A DNA stretch of 11,121 bases from assembly GCA_031258375.1 (NCBI GenBank), contig JAIRMX010000196.1, positions 1 through 11,121 on the forward strand, written 5' to 3'. The stretch's first letter is position 1. Each line of letters opens with the position of its first letter. Shown here piece by piece: positions 1 to 5,694 of this stretch. A program made the position numbers and the translations under genes. The stretch is from Elusimicrobiota bacterium. GTDB lineage: Bacteria; Elusimicrobiota; Elusimicrobia; Elusimicrobiales; Elusimicrobiaceae. Below the pieces are notes generated by a model that saw nothing but the letters and a program-made list of their open reading frames with translations, was not told the DNA's origin and did no database searches.

Positions 1-20
1 GACGTGATTATTTCATTCAT
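1..20 (-). CDS. Start of an unknown gene, cut by the window edge
   Basis: Reading the minus strand, an AAAGGAG ribosome binding site (36-30) lies nine bases before an ATG at 20-18, and the frame stays open to the window edge, giving MNEIIT. A second ATG four bases on meets a stop at once, which favours the first. Only six residues are visible, so no function can be given. The context is informative: this start follows an operator-controlled promoter (254-282) and a structured leader (79-247), the same layout as the lipoprotein gene at 1055-1393. Confidence 0.45.
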
Positions 21-78
21 TTATTTACTCTCCTTTGCCAGAATTATTACTAATTACTTCTAATTGCCTAAATTTAGT

Positions 79-247
79 AAAATGAAAACACAGGCCCCTT
101 GCGGGTTAAGAGCGGGCAGCTCGCCTGTGTTGCTTGTTATGATAGAAGCCGGATACTTTTGTATCCGTTTGTTCGGAGGTGTTCAGGCCTCCGGCAAATT
201 TGTTATTGAACTTTTCTTCTATCATATCTGCCCTGTTTAAACCTTGT
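79..247 (-). ncRNA. Structured RNA or leader with terminator-like end
   Basis: Downstream of the minus-strand promoter at 254-282 the transcript can form a compact set of helices. A perfect 10-bp stem (139-148 with 216-225) encloses two hairpins: CGGATAC-AAAA-GTATCCG (150-167) and CGGAGG-loop-CCTCCG (174-193). Downstream, an 8-bp stem (123-130 with 88-95) encloses GAGC-TGCCC-GCTC (122-110) and CCC-GCAA-GGG (105-96), and is followed by a T-rich stretch. GGGCA at 233-229 can pair with the TGCCC loop at 118-114, forming a pseudoknot around the 10-bp stem. The GCAA tetraloop occurs only in the minus-strand transcript, supporting that strand. It could be an independent small RNA or an attenuator for the gene starting at 20. 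I do not recognise it as a known riboswitch class. Confidence 0.6.
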
Positions 248-282
248 AATCAAATTGTACACAAATGATTACAATTTGTCAA
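244..282 (-). promoter_or_regulatory. Minus-strand promoter with regulator operator in the spacer
   Basis: On the minus strand a consensus -35 TTGACA (282-277) and -10 TACAAT (259-254) are separated by 17 bp. The spacer and -10 are covered by an imperfect 20-bp inverted repeat at 255-274, whose + strand halves are TTGTACACA and TGATTACAA. A third half-site, TTGTAATCA, lies at 244-252. Transcription would begin near 247 and run away from the XRE gene at 307. Repression by that XRE protein binding between -35 and -10 is inferred from position and from the matching site at 1511-1530. Confidence 0.8.
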
Positions 283-306
283 CAATTATTTCAAAAATGG
301 AACTTT

Positions 307-690
307 ATGACGAAAAAAAATATAAAGAAAGAAACTGTAATACAAGAAAAAATTAGGCAGGCAATGAAAGAAGCGGGTCTCACGCAAACGAAACTCGCGA
401 ACAAACTTAACGTCAAGCATCCCCTGATAAATGCGTGGCTGTCTGGTAGAAGAAATCCTACCGTTACAAGTTTAAAAAAAATTGCGGCGGCAACAGGCAA
501 ACCGTTGCAATATTTTTTTGAGAACTCGGGCAACGTAGGAAGCATCGGCGACGGCAATAAAATAGGAGAACAAAATTTTACAAGTAATCCTTCCGATATA
601 GAATTACTAAGAAAAGATATTGAATTGTTAAAAAAGGAAATTGAGATACTCAAATTAAAAAATGAATTGAAGGATAAAAAGAAAAAATAA
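307..690 (+). CDS. XRE-family HTH regulator (copy 1)
   Basis: This 127-residue protein is a predicted DNA-binding repressor. Residues about 11-66 form an XRE/Cro-CI helix-turn-helix (LTQTKLANKL, then a recognition helix around KHPLINAWL, then GRRNP and LKKIAAATG). A glycine-rich linker (about 74-91, NVGSIGDGNKIGEQNF) follows, then a charged leucine/isoleucine coiled coil (98-127) suited to oligomerisation. I chose the ATG at 307 because the upstream ATG at 265 lies inside the operator and the N-terminus at 307 aligns with the paralogue at 3070; its RBS is weak. The C-terminal half is almost identical in DNA to that paralogue while the HTH half differs. It lies divergent to an operator-controlled promoter and just before a 72-residue gene, probably in one operon. 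Its likely sites are 255-274 and 1511-1530. Confidence 0.9.
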   Translation: MTKKNIKKETVIQEKIRQAMKEAGLTQTKLANKLNVKHPLINAWLSGRRNPTVTSLKKIAAATGKPLQYFFENSGNVGSIGDGNKIGEQNFTSNPSDIELLRKDIELLKKEIEILKLKNELKDKKKK

Positions 691-694
691 TCAG
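471..694 (+). repeat. Duplicated regulator 3' half (copy A)
   Basis: This 224-bp block matches 3225-3448 without gaps and with about 10 mismatches by eye, roughly 95% identity. It covers the end of the HTH, the glycine-rich linker, the coiled coil, the stop codon and four bases beyond it. The first 85 bases or so are identical. Similarity falls away sharply upstream (in the HTH) and right after the stop. Confidence 0.9.
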
Positions 695-704
695 GAGGAA
701 GAAA

Positions 705-923
705 ATGAAAGAAATCAAATTCTGTCATCATGCGCAGATGCTAAGAGCGCAAGAAACTTGGGGAGAGGATGAAAAAGGCAGAAGAATAACCAAATCTACA
801 ACTGAATATTCCGACGGGGTTATTGTCACTTTAGAGCTTTGCTCCGGCGGGGATTGGAAAGTTCTTTGTAATAAACCTTTACGGTTTTCTGCTTTAACCG
901 GCAAGATAACGGTTCGGCGCTAG
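705..923 (+). CDS. Small unknown protein downstream of XRE regulator
   Basis: The 72-residue product is not recognised. It has a strong AGGAGG ribosome binding site (692-697) and begins 15 bases after the XRE stop, so the two genes are probably co-transcribed. The protein is polar with one likely beta-rich stretch (GVIVTLELCSGGDWKVLC) and a basic C-terminus (TGKITVRR); there is no signal peptide or membrane segment. Two cysteines near the middle may be incidental. The paralogous regulator at 3070 has no such companion, so this gene was joined to, or lost from, only one copy. It could be a co-factor of the regulator, but that is inference from position only. Confidence 0.65.
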   Translation: MKEIKFCHHAQMLRAQETWGEDEKGRRITKSTTEYSDGVIVTLELCSGGDWKVLCNKPLRFSALTGKITVRR

Positions 924-1054
924 GCCACTCCGATTCCATTTGTTCTATGGGATGAGATGCCTCTATTATAATTTCCGCAGGCACATTGGTTGTTATTTTT
1001 AGGCCATAGATTTTTTTAGGCATAAATTCATAACCGCGATTTTAAAATTCAAAA

Positions 1055-1393
1055 CTATCTTCTGCGGCTAGCAATACTGTGCGCGTTCATGACCATACTA
1101 ACCGTTGCAAACTCTCTGGCCGACTCGGCGTCTTTAGCCGCTTTTCTTGCATAGGCTTCCGTCATATCTAATTTTCCGGATTCCCAAAGTTTATACCGTT
1201 GTTTTAGAACGTCGCTTTTTTCAATATCCCTGCAGTTGCAGATATCCATTTCCTTTTTAAAAAGTCTTATTTCAGGAAAATCTTTTTCTAATGCCTCGCA
1301 CGCGGCTTTTTCTTTTCTCATGTCATTCAATATAAAACACGCTGGCAAGGCTAATATTGCGAATAAGAAAATATATATAAAAATTCCTTTCAT
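1055..1393 (-). CDS. Small predicted lipoprotein or exported protein
   Basis: The ATG at 1393 has a good AAAGGAG site six bases upstream; a longer frame from 1444 lacks one and would overlap the leader. The 112-residue product starts MKGIFIY with a hydrophobic stretch ending in LPAC (Cys19), an acceptable though not ideal lipobox (Pro at -2), so membrane anchoring through Cys19 is likely. If it is not lipidated, the segment would be a single N-terminal membrane anchor. The mature part is charged and mostly helical, with a CNC motif and an alanine-rich helix (AYARKAAKDAESAREFA). No family is recognised. It is expressed from the operator-controlled promoter at 1510-1538 through a structured leader, divergently from the membrane protein at 1548, so both may respond to the XRE regulator at 307. 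Confidence 0.75.
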   Translation of the reverse strand: MKGIFIYIFLFAILALPACFILNDMRKEKAACEALEKDFPEIRLFKKEMDICNCRDIEKSDVLKQRYKLWESGKLDMTEAYARKAAKDAESAREFATVSMVMNAHSIASRRR

Positions 1394-1432
1394 TTCATTC
1401 TCCTTTCTATAATCAAAATATGCTAGAATTGA

Positions 1433-1503
1433 GGCAAGAAGCAAATATACCCTGCAAGGTTTATTTTTACAGTCCGCTTAAAAGCTGGCCGGCTTCTTGC
1501 CGT
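1433..1503 (-). ncRNA. Stem-loop leader of the lipoprotein mRNA
   Basis: The transcript from the promoter at 1510-1538 should start near 1503, and from 1501 it forms a perfect 10-bp stem, GGCAAGAAGC (1501-1492) with GCTTCTTGCC (1442-1433), closing a loop of about 49 nt. Short hairpins such as GCTT-TT-AAGC and CCT-TGC-AGG can form inside. The helix sits at the 5' end of the message about 40 nt before the coding start. It could stabilise the mRNA or sense a ligand or RNA; there is no T-run, so it is not a terminator. The closing stem resembles the 10-bp stem of the leader at 139-225 in length and in its GAAG/CTTC arms. Confidence 0.5.
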
Positions 1504-1509
1504 ATTAAT

Positions 1510-1538
1510 ATTGTAATCATTTGATTACAAAATGTCAA
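1510..1538 (-). promoter_or_regulatory. Minus-strand promoter with perfect palindromic operator
   Basis: TTGACA (1538-1533) and TACAAT (1515-1510) are 17 bp apart on the minus strand. A perfect palindrome at 1511-1530, with halves TTGTAATCA and TGATTACAA around TT, fills the spacer and overlaps the -10. The half-site and its phase with the -35 match the operator at 255-274, so the XRE protein encoded at 307 is the likely repressor. The palindrome is also 18 bases upstream of the membrane protein start at 1548, so it may affect both directions. Confidence 0.82.
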
Positions 1539-1547
1539 GGATTGGTT

Positions 1548-2204
1548 ATGAAAGAAATCCCGGAATTAACGAAAAATATAGGACTTATTATTATTTTGTT
1601 AGGTTTTATTATTGTTATGATAATATCGGCCTATAGCAAAAACTTTGCGACCGTCATGGCTTTGGCTGGTATATTATCAGCAATCTTGTGCGCTAATATT
1701 TTTAATGTTCGCATAGAAATAGAAAAATATAGAAAGATATCAGAGCTGGAGATAGAAAAGCAAGAAAAACAGTCATATATGCAAAAAAGAAAAGAAGTCT
1801 ATGAAAAAATAGTTTTTTTAAGTTATCAGTTGTATAACGAAATAAAAGATTGGTGGATATCCTTTCCTCTTGTAGATAATTATTCTGCGATAAAAACACA
1901 AATACCCAATAAAGATAAAGAATTAACTGCCGCAGTAAAAAAATTGAGGACAAGTTATCAGTTGTCTTTATTATATCTTCCAGACTGGATAAATCCCGCT
2001 TTTAATAAAATTATTGTGAACATTAGCAATATAAGGAAACACTATAATGACATCTGTTCTAGCGAAAAAGAAAATATGTTTGCAGAATTGTTAGACAAGG
2101 AAATTAATAAATTAAAAGAGAATATTGATATGTTAATGAATATTATTCGCATGGATTTAGACGGTAGCTTGAAAAATTATAAAAACAAGAAAAGTAAAAA
2201 ATGA
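1548..2204 (+). CDS. Two-TM membrane protein with cytoplasmic coiled coil
   Basis: The 218-residue product is not assigned to a family. Two hydrophobic helices lie at about residues 11-28 (IGLIIILLGFIIVMII) and 34-52, and a charged coiled-coil region follows at about 54-85 (EIEKYRKISELEIEKQEKQ). The rest is a long soluble helical domain with a lysine-rich tail. The layout suggests an inner-membrane hairpin with a cytoplasmic C-terminal domain. The ATG at 1548 has AAGGA at a suitable distance; the frame extends to 1521, but that would place coding in the operator. It is very AT-rich. Two-TM proteins with a cytoplasmic domain occur in some abortive-infection systems, but nothing here proves that. 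It shares the palindrome at 1511-1530 with the divergent lipoprotein gene. Confidence 0.82.
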   Translation: MKEIPELTKNIGLIIILLGFIIVMIISAYSKNFATVMALAGILSAILCANIFNVRIEIEKYRKISELEIEKQEKQSYMQKRKEVYEKIVFLSYQLYNEIKDWWISFPLVDNYSAIKTQIPNKDKELTAAVKKLRTSYQLSLLYLPDWINPAFNKIIVNISNIRKHYNDICSSEKENMFAELLDKEINKLKENIDMLMNIIRMDLDGSLKNYKNKKSKK

Positions 2205-2227
2205 AAGCAAAATCTTTAAAGTTCGCT

Positions 2228-2300
2228 AAAATAAAACCGTATATAGCTTGTTTCCTTGGGGGATTTAAGCAGGGCTGTTTTGCAGCCTTTTCTATACGGT
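2228..2300. terminator. Probable bidirectional terminator
   Basis: On the + strand GGCTG-TTTTG-CAGCC (2273-2287) is followed by TTTTCT, and could end the membrane protein message 68 bases after its stop. On the minus strand an 8-bp inverted repeat, ACCGTATA/TATACGGT (2293-2300 with 2236-2243), encloses that hairpin and is followed by TTTATTTT, suitable for ending the small minus-strand gene at 2431. Confidence 0.6.
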
Positions 2301-2430
2301 GTGTCGGCCATACGGAGGCGAACCCGCATGAACAAAATTTTTTATATCCAAAGCCGCGCTCTTCGCCGGCGTTGAAATTGAAATGCGAGCGCGTGAATTG
2401 AAATGCAGAGTTTATAGCTTCGCGCCCGCG
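2301..2430. other. Non-coding spacer with imperfect repeats
   Basis: No credible gene is seen here. The stretch is locally GC-rich compared with its flanks. It holds an inverted repeat CGCGCTC/GAGCGCG (2355-2361 and 2387-2393) and two copies of ATTGAAATGC about 20 bases apart. These resemble the tail of some CRISPR repeats but do not form an array. Confidence 0.4.
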
Positions 2431-2637
2431 TTACAGAATTGTTGAGACCTTTTCGTTAAATTTTTTAATTTGCGAAAAGATACTCTTGATATCTTGTTCT
2501 TTGAGGTTCTCATAAGCGACGCAAGTATTATCCTTTAAGAAGAAACAAATGCCTTTTGTTCTTTCTTCTGTGAAAAGGATTTTGTCAAAATCTACGCAGG
2601 CGATATTTTTGCCATCGCGCGGGATTAATACTTTCAC
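2431..2637 (-). CDS. Small unknown protein, GTG start
   Basis: The frame is open far upstream on the minus strand, but that part is antisense to the gene at 2668. The credible start is a GTG at 2637, with TGAGG five bases before it. This gives a 68-residue protein beginning MKVLIPRDGKNIACVDFDKI, with a predicted beta-rich core and a C-terminal helix (KEQDIKSIFSQIKKF). The general shape recalls a short LytTR-like fold, but no family assignment is safe. It is divergent from the Trypco2 gene with only 30 bp between the two start codons, so one of the promoters must lie inside the other gene. The minus-strand promoter at 3015-3044 is a possible distant source of transcript. Confidence 0.5.
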   Translation of the reverse strand: MKVLIPRDGKNIACVDFDKILFTEERTKGICFFLKDNTCVAYENLKEQDIKSIFSQIKKFNEKVSTIL

Positions 2638-2667
2638 TTTAACCTCATAAATTATCACGGAGATTTT

Positions 2668-2943
2668 ATGGAAGAAAATCAGCAAATGAGCCTTGCGGAA
2701 TTTATAAGCGACGCCATCCGTCAAATAAAAATAGGCGTAGGCGACAACAGAATTAAGCTCCCCGTGTCTGTTAAATTTGAAATAGGCGTTGTTATAACTC
2801 AAAATCAAGGCGCAAAAACAAAAGGCGGCCTTGAGCTTGGCGTTGCTTCTTTTCTTAGTTTGGGTGCAGGCGGTATAAGTTCTAACAATACTGAAGGCAA
2901 AACTTATAACAACTTGTCCTTTACCATAGAACTGACGCAATAA
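2668..2943 (+). CDS. Trypco2-family (trypsin-co-occurring domain 2) protein
   Basis: The 91-residue product matches the usual plan of Trypco2 proteins. It has an N-terminal helix (MSLAEFISDAIRQI), a beta segment (IKLPVSVKFEIGVVIT), a glycine-rich charged turn, a GGLELGV strand, and a final strand ending SFTIELTQ. Length and full-domain coverage fit a stand-alone Trypco2. The family was described computationally as part of predicted bacterial conflict systems, often beside trypsin-like peptidases or NTPases; its biochemical role is not established to my knowledge. A GGAG site lies a few bases before the ATG. No trypsin-like gene is seen in the window. Neighbours are a divergent 68-residue protein and the XRE regulator at 3070, and two small hairpins follow the stop. 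Confidence 0.75.
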   Translation: MEENQQMSLAEFISDAIRQIKIGVGDNRIKLPVSVKFEIGVVITQNQGAKTKGGLELGVASFLSLGAGGISSNNTEGKTYNNLSFTIELTQ

Positions 2944-2958
2944 TTTTTAAAAGAACTC

Positions 2959-2997
2959 GCCCTTTAGGGCTTAAGATTTTTGCCAGCCTTTGGCTGG
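2959..2997. terminator. Two short hairpins after the Trypco2 gene
   Basis: GCCC-TTTA-GGGC (2959-2970) is followed on the + strand by TTAAGATTTTT, and CCAGCC-TTT-GGCTGG (2983-2997) lies behind it. The first could be a weak terminator for the Trypco2 gene. On the minus strand the same hairpins would sit at the start of the transcript from the promoter at 3015-3044. Confidence 0.45.
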
Positions 2998-3014
2998 ATT
3001 AAACTTATGTTTAT

Positions 3015-3044
3015 ATTTTAGAAACCTTTGTTTCAATTTGTCAA
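3015..3044 (-). promoter_or_regulatory. Minus-strand promoter with operator of second regulator
   Basis: On the minus strand TTGACA (3044-3039) and TAAAAT (3020-3015) are separated by 18 bp. The spacer contains the inverted repeat GAAACC-TT-TGTTTC (3021-3034). The architecture matches the promoters at 254-282 and 1510-1538, but the half-site is GAAAC instead of TAATC, in step with the different HTH of the adjacent regulator at 3070. Its transcript would run antisense through the Trypco2 gene. Confidence 0.72.
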
Positions 3045-3069
3045 GTATTTTTTAAAAACGGAGGCTTTT

Positions 3070-3444
3070 ATGACGGCAAAACAAGAAAAAACATTAGGTA
3101 AAAAAATTAAGGAAGCTATGTTTGAAGCTGAACTTACTCAAAAAGATTTAGCTAAAAAAATAGGATTAAAGCAAGAACAAATAAGTAGTTGGATTAGAGG
3201 TATTCGTAATCCTAAAACAGATTCTTTAAAAAAAATTGCGGCGGCAACAGGCAAACCGTTGCAATATTTTTTTGAGAACTCGGGCAACGTAGGAAGCATC
3301 GGCGACGGCAGCAAAATTGGAGAGCAAAATTTTACAAGTAATTCTGCCGATGTAGAATTACTAAGAAAAGATATCGAATTGTTAAAAAAAGAAATTGAGA
3401 TACTCAAATTAAAAATTGAATTGAAGGATAAAAAGAAAAAATAA
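3070..3444 (+). CDS. XRE-family HTH regulator (copy 2)
   Basis: The 124-residue protein is a paralogue of the regulator at 307. Its HTH (LTQKDLAKKIGLKQEQISSWIRG, roughly residues 22-44, recognition helix around KQEQISSWI) differs clearly from copy 1, while residues from SLKKIAAATG onward are nearly the same: linker NVGSIGDGSKIGEQNF, then the coiled coil. The ATG at 3070 has an excellent GGAGG site (3060-3064) five bases away. It is divergent from the promoter at 3015-3044, whose operator has a different half-site from that of copy 1. Autoregulation or control of the antisense transcript is inferred from position. No small companion gene follows; the shared sequence ends four bases after the stop. 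Confidence 0.9.
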   Translation: MTAKQEKTLGKKIKEAMFEAELTQKDLAKKIGLKQEQISSWIRGIRNPKTDSLKKIAAATGKPLQYFFENSGNVGSIGDGSKIGEQNFTSNSADVELLRKDIELLKKEIEILKLKIELKDKKKK

Positions 3445-3448
3445 TCAG
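3225..3448 (+). repeat. Duplicated regulator 3' half (copy B)
   Basis: This is the second copy of the 224-bp block at 471-694. The breakpoint falls at the Ser-Leu-Lys-Lys codons just after the HTH recognition region, so the DNA-binding part was exchanged or diversified separately from the oligomerisation part. Confidence 0.9.
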
Positions 3449-3502
3449 TAAAAACGGCGTAACATGGGGTTAGGCTGCGATTTTGGGATTTGTAAGCAGA
3501 GA

Positions 3503-3531
3503 TTGACTAAGTATGATTTGTAAATTTATAT
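3503..3531 (+). promoter_or_regulatory. Candidate promoter for the ATPase module
   Basis: TTGACT (3503-3508) and TTATAT (3526-3531) are 17 bp apart in a very AT-rich 208-bp spacer. It would give a leader of about 115 nt before the ATPase gene. Other AT-rich -10-like boxes (for instance TATAAT near 3560) are also possible, so the choice is uncertain. No hairpin or operator stands out here. Confidence 0.35.
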
Positions 3532-3652
3532 AATTATGATAAAACAAAAAAATTTAAGCTATAATTTTAATATAAGAGTAGATAAGCTTTCATCAAAAGA
3601 ATAATATTAAATACTTTGTAGAGTTGCTTCTTAGCTGACAAAAGGTGAAAAA

Positions 3653-4984
3653 ATGAAATTAGGATTTAAAAAAGTAGGAAAAATCGGAGAGGCCATAATA
3701 GAGACAAAAGGGCTTACCGTTATTGCAGGTGAGAACGATACCGGAAAAAGCACAATAGGCAAGGCTTTCTTTGCGCTAATCAAAGCGATAAATACAACTC
3801 AAGAATATTATATACAGGATAAACAAGAAAAATCCTTAAGAATGATCTGGGATATATATTCAGTATTAAATGCGAAGTTAAAAAAAATTACAACCCCAAC
3901 TACCGCCGCTCTTTTTAACCCCAACCATTTCACAAAAGAGTTAATAAGTTGTCTTCAATTTAATTTGCCCGCTGACGATATTGTTGCAAAAAGAAAAGAG
4001 TTGCTGCCTGAACTCAACTTAACGGATGTGGAATTAAAAAGAGTTGAGGGCTTATTAACTGGCATTATTAATCTCTTCGCAAAAAAACTTACTAAAGAAA
4101 ATATAATTAACGACGCCATTCGCAAGGCAATCCAAGGTGAATTCCGTTCTCAGGTAAACAATTCTGTTACTGGCGAAACATCGGAATTATATTTGGAATA
4201 CAATGAGGGAAACAAAAACTCATTTGTATTTGAAAATAATAAACTTATAGATATAAATTCATATTCCGATACTGAGCACTCAATAAAAGAAGCCACTCTT
4301 ATTGAATCTCCGGCTTTTTTGCAAGCTGTTGATACCCTTAAGGGCCTTCCAATATTTTCAGATATGGGAATAGGGGCCACAGATATCAAATTTTGGAACG
4401 GCTCGCCGATAACATTTCATTTAAAAGATTTCTCTATTAAAATTGATTCGTATAAGTATAGAAAGGGCAAGGAATCTGCGTATTCTTCCAGAATAAAAGA
4501 TATTATAAAAGGTGAATTCTATTTTGACCCTAAGAAGGAAGAAATGTTTTTTAGGAAAAATTCCTCTGATAGCCAATCAACAGCGTCAATAAGAACTATT
4601 AATACAGCTATTGGCGTGCGCTCTTTCGGCATACTAGATATATTGCTTAAAGTGGGTGCCATCGGCCCGTCTGAAATGCTAATAGTGGATGAACCTGAAA
4701 CCCATTTACATCCTGTTTGGCAGCTTGAATATGCTAGATTAATTGTTGATTTAGTGTGCGACGGTGTACCTGTTATTATAACATCTCATAGTCCCTATAT
4801 GATTGAAGCGTTGAGACATTATTCTAAGAAAAAGGGAATCTTTGATTCCGCGACAAAATTCTATCTTGTCAAGCAAGCTGACGATAGCGGGAATTTTTGC
4901 AATGTTGTTGATTTAAAAAACAACTTAGACCCCATATTTCAAAAATTATCAGACCCTCTAAAAAAGATTTTGTATGAGGACTAA
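3653..4984 (+). CDS. AAA/ABC-type ATPase, OLD-like, possible defence protein
   Basis: The 443-residue protein is a P-loop ATPase of the single-chain ABC/SMC-like type grouped with AAA_15, AAA_21 and OLD ATPases. The Walker A is GENDTGKST (residues 26-34). A signature-like motif GVRSFG (321-326) is followed by Walker B LIVDEPE (343-349) with an HLHP D-loop region, and an H-switch TSHSPYMIEAL (from 377). The middle (about 60-310) is a poorly conserved helical insertion. No TOPRIM or nuclease domain follows, so an effector would have to be another protein. The start at 3653 has AAAGGTG five bases upstream. The next gene begins two bases after its stop. ATPases of this kind are sensors in PARIS, Septu, AbiL and similar systems; the exact system is not identified here. 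Confidence 0.88.
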   Translation: MKLGFKKVGKIGEAIIETKGLTVIAGENDTGKSTIGKAFFALIKAINTTQEYYIQDKQEKSLRMIWDIYSVLNAKLKKITTPTTAALFNPNHFTKELISCLQFNLPADDIVAKRKELLPELNLTDVELKRVEGLLTGIINLFAKKLTKENIINDAIRKAIQGEFRSQVNNSVTGETSELYLEYNEGNKNSFVFENNKLIDINSYSDTEHSIKEATLIESPAFLQAVDTLKGLPIFSDMGIGATDIKFWNGSPITFHLKDFSIKIDSYKYRKGKESAYSSRIKDIIKGEFYFDPKKEEMFFRKNSSDSQSTASIRTINTAIGVRSFGILDILLKVGAIGPSEMLIVDEPETHLHPVWQLEYARLIVDLVCDGVPVIITSHSPYMIEALRHYSKKKGIFDSATKFYLVKQADDSGNFCNVVDLKNNLDPIFQKLSDPLKKILYED

Positions 4985-4986
4985 AC

Positions 4987-5604
4987 ATGCTAAACATAAT
5001 AGCTTCCAAGTATACCAGCTTTCTTTTAAAAAATTATGTGAATGTTGATACAACCATATCCGGTATATCTCCTACCAAAAAGACTATTTGCTCTCAAAAC
5101 AAATGCCCATCTCCCAGGAATTGTCATATTAATAGACAGCTATATCAATTTGATGTATTTGTGGAAAAAGCTAAGCCTATCAATACCCCCAGGTCTTGTG
5201 ATGCCGCGTTAATGTCATCTCTACAAAACATGTTAATGTTCTTAGAGTTTTCAAGAAGGAAAACAGGGCACAGTCAGTCAGATTGTTTTGAAAAAATTCA
5301 GGGTAGCTTGTCTGTCATAGAAGATATAGCCAACAATAAGGGAATTGCAAACAATGTTAACAATATAGATATGATTCTAGTTTTTAATGCAGATTGGCAG
5401 GACCGCAAAGCTGACGAATTGTTTTCTCTATTGGATTTTATGACCAACACTAAAGACAGCAAAACAAGTAGCCTCGGTGTTTTTGAGTTAGAATTTATGG
5501 GAGTATCTTATAAAATAAAATGCTTGATGTATCCCTGCAACGAAGTTGATTCAGTTATTAACGCAGCATTTAGTCCCAATGGGTTTCTTGCAACGGACAT
5601 ATAG
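4987..5604 (+). CDS. Cysteine-containing unknown partner of the ATPase
   Basis: This 205-residue protein starts two bases after the ATPase stop, with TGAGGA inside the end of the ATPase gene, so translation is probably coupled and the products likely work together. The N-terminal third contains Cys35, Cys40, Cys46-His47 and Cys71, which could bind zinc. A charged middle (residues 80-110) and an alpha/beta C-terminal part (IDMILVFNADW, then FELEFMGVSYKIKCLMYP) follow. I see no HNH, TOPRIM, RloB or nuclease motif, so it is neither an obvious PtuB nor AriB. It may be the effector, or a regulator, of a two-gene ATPase system. No clear terminator follows in the 126 bases before higB. Confidence 0.8.
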   Translation: MLNIIASKYTSFLLKNYVNVDTTISGISPTKKTICSQNKCPSPRNCHINRQLYQFDVFVEKAKPINTPRSCDAALMSSLQNMLMFLEFSRRKTGHSQSDCFEKIQGSLSVIEDIANNKGIANNVNNIDMILVFNADWQDRKADELFSLLDFMTNTKDSKTSSLGVFELEFMGVSYKIKCLMYPCNEVDSVINAAFSPNGFLATDI

Positions 5605-5694
5605 TAATGTGATATTTGCTCTCAAAAAGGCTTTTCTCGGCTGTTTTTATCCTCCATCTTAGAAGTCTCATATCTATTAATGTCCTGCAAAATC

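Noticed and set aside
79..247. Possible retron non-coding RNA
   Set aside because: No reverse transcriptase is encoded in the window on either side. The promoter context fits a leader of the minus-strand gene better, though the sequence beyond position 1 is not visible.
826..1023. Minus-strand 65-codon open frame downstream of the lipoprotein gene
   Set aside because: It has no ribosome binding site and overlaps the convergent gene at 705-923 by almost 100 bases. The first 40 residues look fairly protein-like, so it is not impossible, but support is too weak.
2201..2401. Plus-strand 66-codon frame overlapping the stop of the membrane protein gene
   Set aside because: There is no ribosome site, the frame runs through the terminator hairpin at 2273-2287, and the peptide has no recognisable features.
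2346..2406. CRISPR-like sequence (GCGTGAATTGAAAT resembling the end of type I repeats)
   Set aside because: Only one and a half imperfect copies about 20 bases apart exist, with no repeat-spacer periodicity and no cas genes. It is probably chance or a degenerate repeat.
2638..2940. Upstream part of the minus-strand frame ending at 2431
   Set aside because: It is antisense to the convincing Trypco2 gene, has only a TTG start without ribosome site, and its composition is that of a shadow frame.
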